This document shows, piece by piece, positions 5,913 to 6,253 of a DNA stretch of 6,253 nucleotides. Every line of letters begins with the position of its first letter. Position 1 is the stretch's first letter. Source of the DNA: an uncultured Collinsella sp. GTDB taxonomy: Bacteria; Actinomycetota; Coriobacteriia; Coriobacteriales; Coriobacteriaceae. Position numbers and translations under genes: made by a program. The stretch lies in contig CALBBA010000101.1 of NCBI GenBank assembly GCA_937926755.1, positions 1-6,253 of the forward strand. The letters are read 5' to 3'. The notes beneath the pieces are model-generated. The model did no database searches. It was not told where the DNA came from and worked only from the letters and a program-made list of their open reading frames with translations.

Positions 5913-6253
5913 TCAGGGCTGCTTTTTGAGTGCTTTCTGATAGGCGAAGAGCGCTGCGCCGAGGGCGCCGTTGTACTGCGTGAGCGGAGAGGTGGAGATC
6001 TCGTGCCCGAGCTGGTTTTCCAACGCCTTGACGATGCCGTGGTTCTGCGCCACGCCGCCGGTCATCACCACGCGGTCACGCACGCCCACGCGGTTGCACA
6101 GGCCGCTCACGCGCCCCGCCACCGAGCGGTGGATGCCCGCGATGATGTCGCACTTGTCGGTCCCGACGGCGAGCTGCGAGATGACCTCGCTCTCGGCGAA
6201 GACCGTGCAGGTCGAGCTGATACCGACCTCCTTGGTCGACTTGTCGCCAAGAT
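5913..6253 (-). CDS. hgdC: HgdC: activator ATPase of (R)-2-hydroxyglutaryl-CoA dehydratase (5'-truncated by window)
   Basis: Only the last 112 codons are inside the window; the gene continues past 6253. HgdC is a homodimeric, oxygen-sensitive [4Fe-4S] ATPase that injects a high-energy electron into the HgdAB dehydratase, an enzyme of glutamate fermentation. The fragment starts with LGDKSTKEVGISSTCTVFAESEV, here split as LGDKSTKEVG and ISSTCTVFAESEV; its cysteine (codon at 6207-6209) matches one of the two cluster-binding cysteines per subunit. Further on are DIIAGIHRSVAGRV, the nucleotide-binding VVMTGGVAQN and the near-terminal QYNGALGAALFAYQKA. The partner cysteine and the first phosphate loop must lie beyond the edge. 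The resemblance to the Acidaminococcus protein is close enough to prefer HgdC over other BadF/BcrD-type activators. The gene order hgdC then hgdA matches the known hgdCAB operon, but the downstream partner is broken here. Confidence 0.9.
   Translation of the reverse strand, partial: LGDKSTKEVGISSTCTVFAESEVISQLAVGTDKCDIIAGIHRSVAGRVSGLCNRVGVRDRVVMTGGVAQNHGIVKALENQLGHEISTSPLTQYNGALGAALFAYQKALKKQP

Overview
The window looks like a piece of a moderately high-GC, probably monoderm anaerobe. The gene set is an HgdC-type activator for 2-hydroxyacyl-CoA dehydratase, late corrin-ring enzymes, a YknXYZ/MacAB-like exporter and YkuD-type cell-wall sequence. It fits a gut Coriobacteriia-like actinomycete (Collinsella/Olsenella relatives), but that placement is inferred from gene content and codon style, not from a marker gene.

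Plus strand, 1-1485: the 3' end of a cobalamin (vitamin B12) biosynthesis operon. A possible tail of an upstream gene ends in TAG directly against the ATG of cbiC (precorrin-8X methylmutase). cbiC overlaps cbiJ/cobK (precorrin-6A reductase) by a GTGA start/stop overlap. Positions 1486-1696 contain no intact gene. They hold a short decayed fragment of an IS21-family IstA transposase (about 1511-1606) and, directly after it, a long near-perfect palindrome (1612-1688) lying between the two convergent operons.

Minus strand, 5117 down to 1697: a tightly packed three-gene export operon. It runs membrane-fusion/adaptor protein (HlyD/MacA/YknX type), then ABC ATPase (MacB/LolD/YknY type), then FtsX-fold permease (MacB/YknZ type). 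The junctions are a 1-base TAATG overlap and a 4-base ATGA overlap. The non-coding stretch before it (5118-5249) contains a nested inverted repeat just upstream of the ribosome binding site, plus a second small hairpin.

Minus strand, 6253 down to 5250: the C-terminal part of hgdC, the ATP-dependent activator of (R)-2-hydroxyglutaryl-CoA dehydratase, followed in the expected hgdC-hgdA order by a gene that begins as hgdA. After about 138 residues the HgdA sequence stops, and the reading frame continues without interruption into the C-terminal catalytic half of a YkuD L,D-transpeptidase (motif SHGCIN). The rest of hgdA is missing and no hgdB follows. This in-frame chimera is the most striking item in the window. 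It could be a real deletion fusion that killed both parent activities, an unusual new protein, or an assembly chimera, and the sequence alone cannot separate these.
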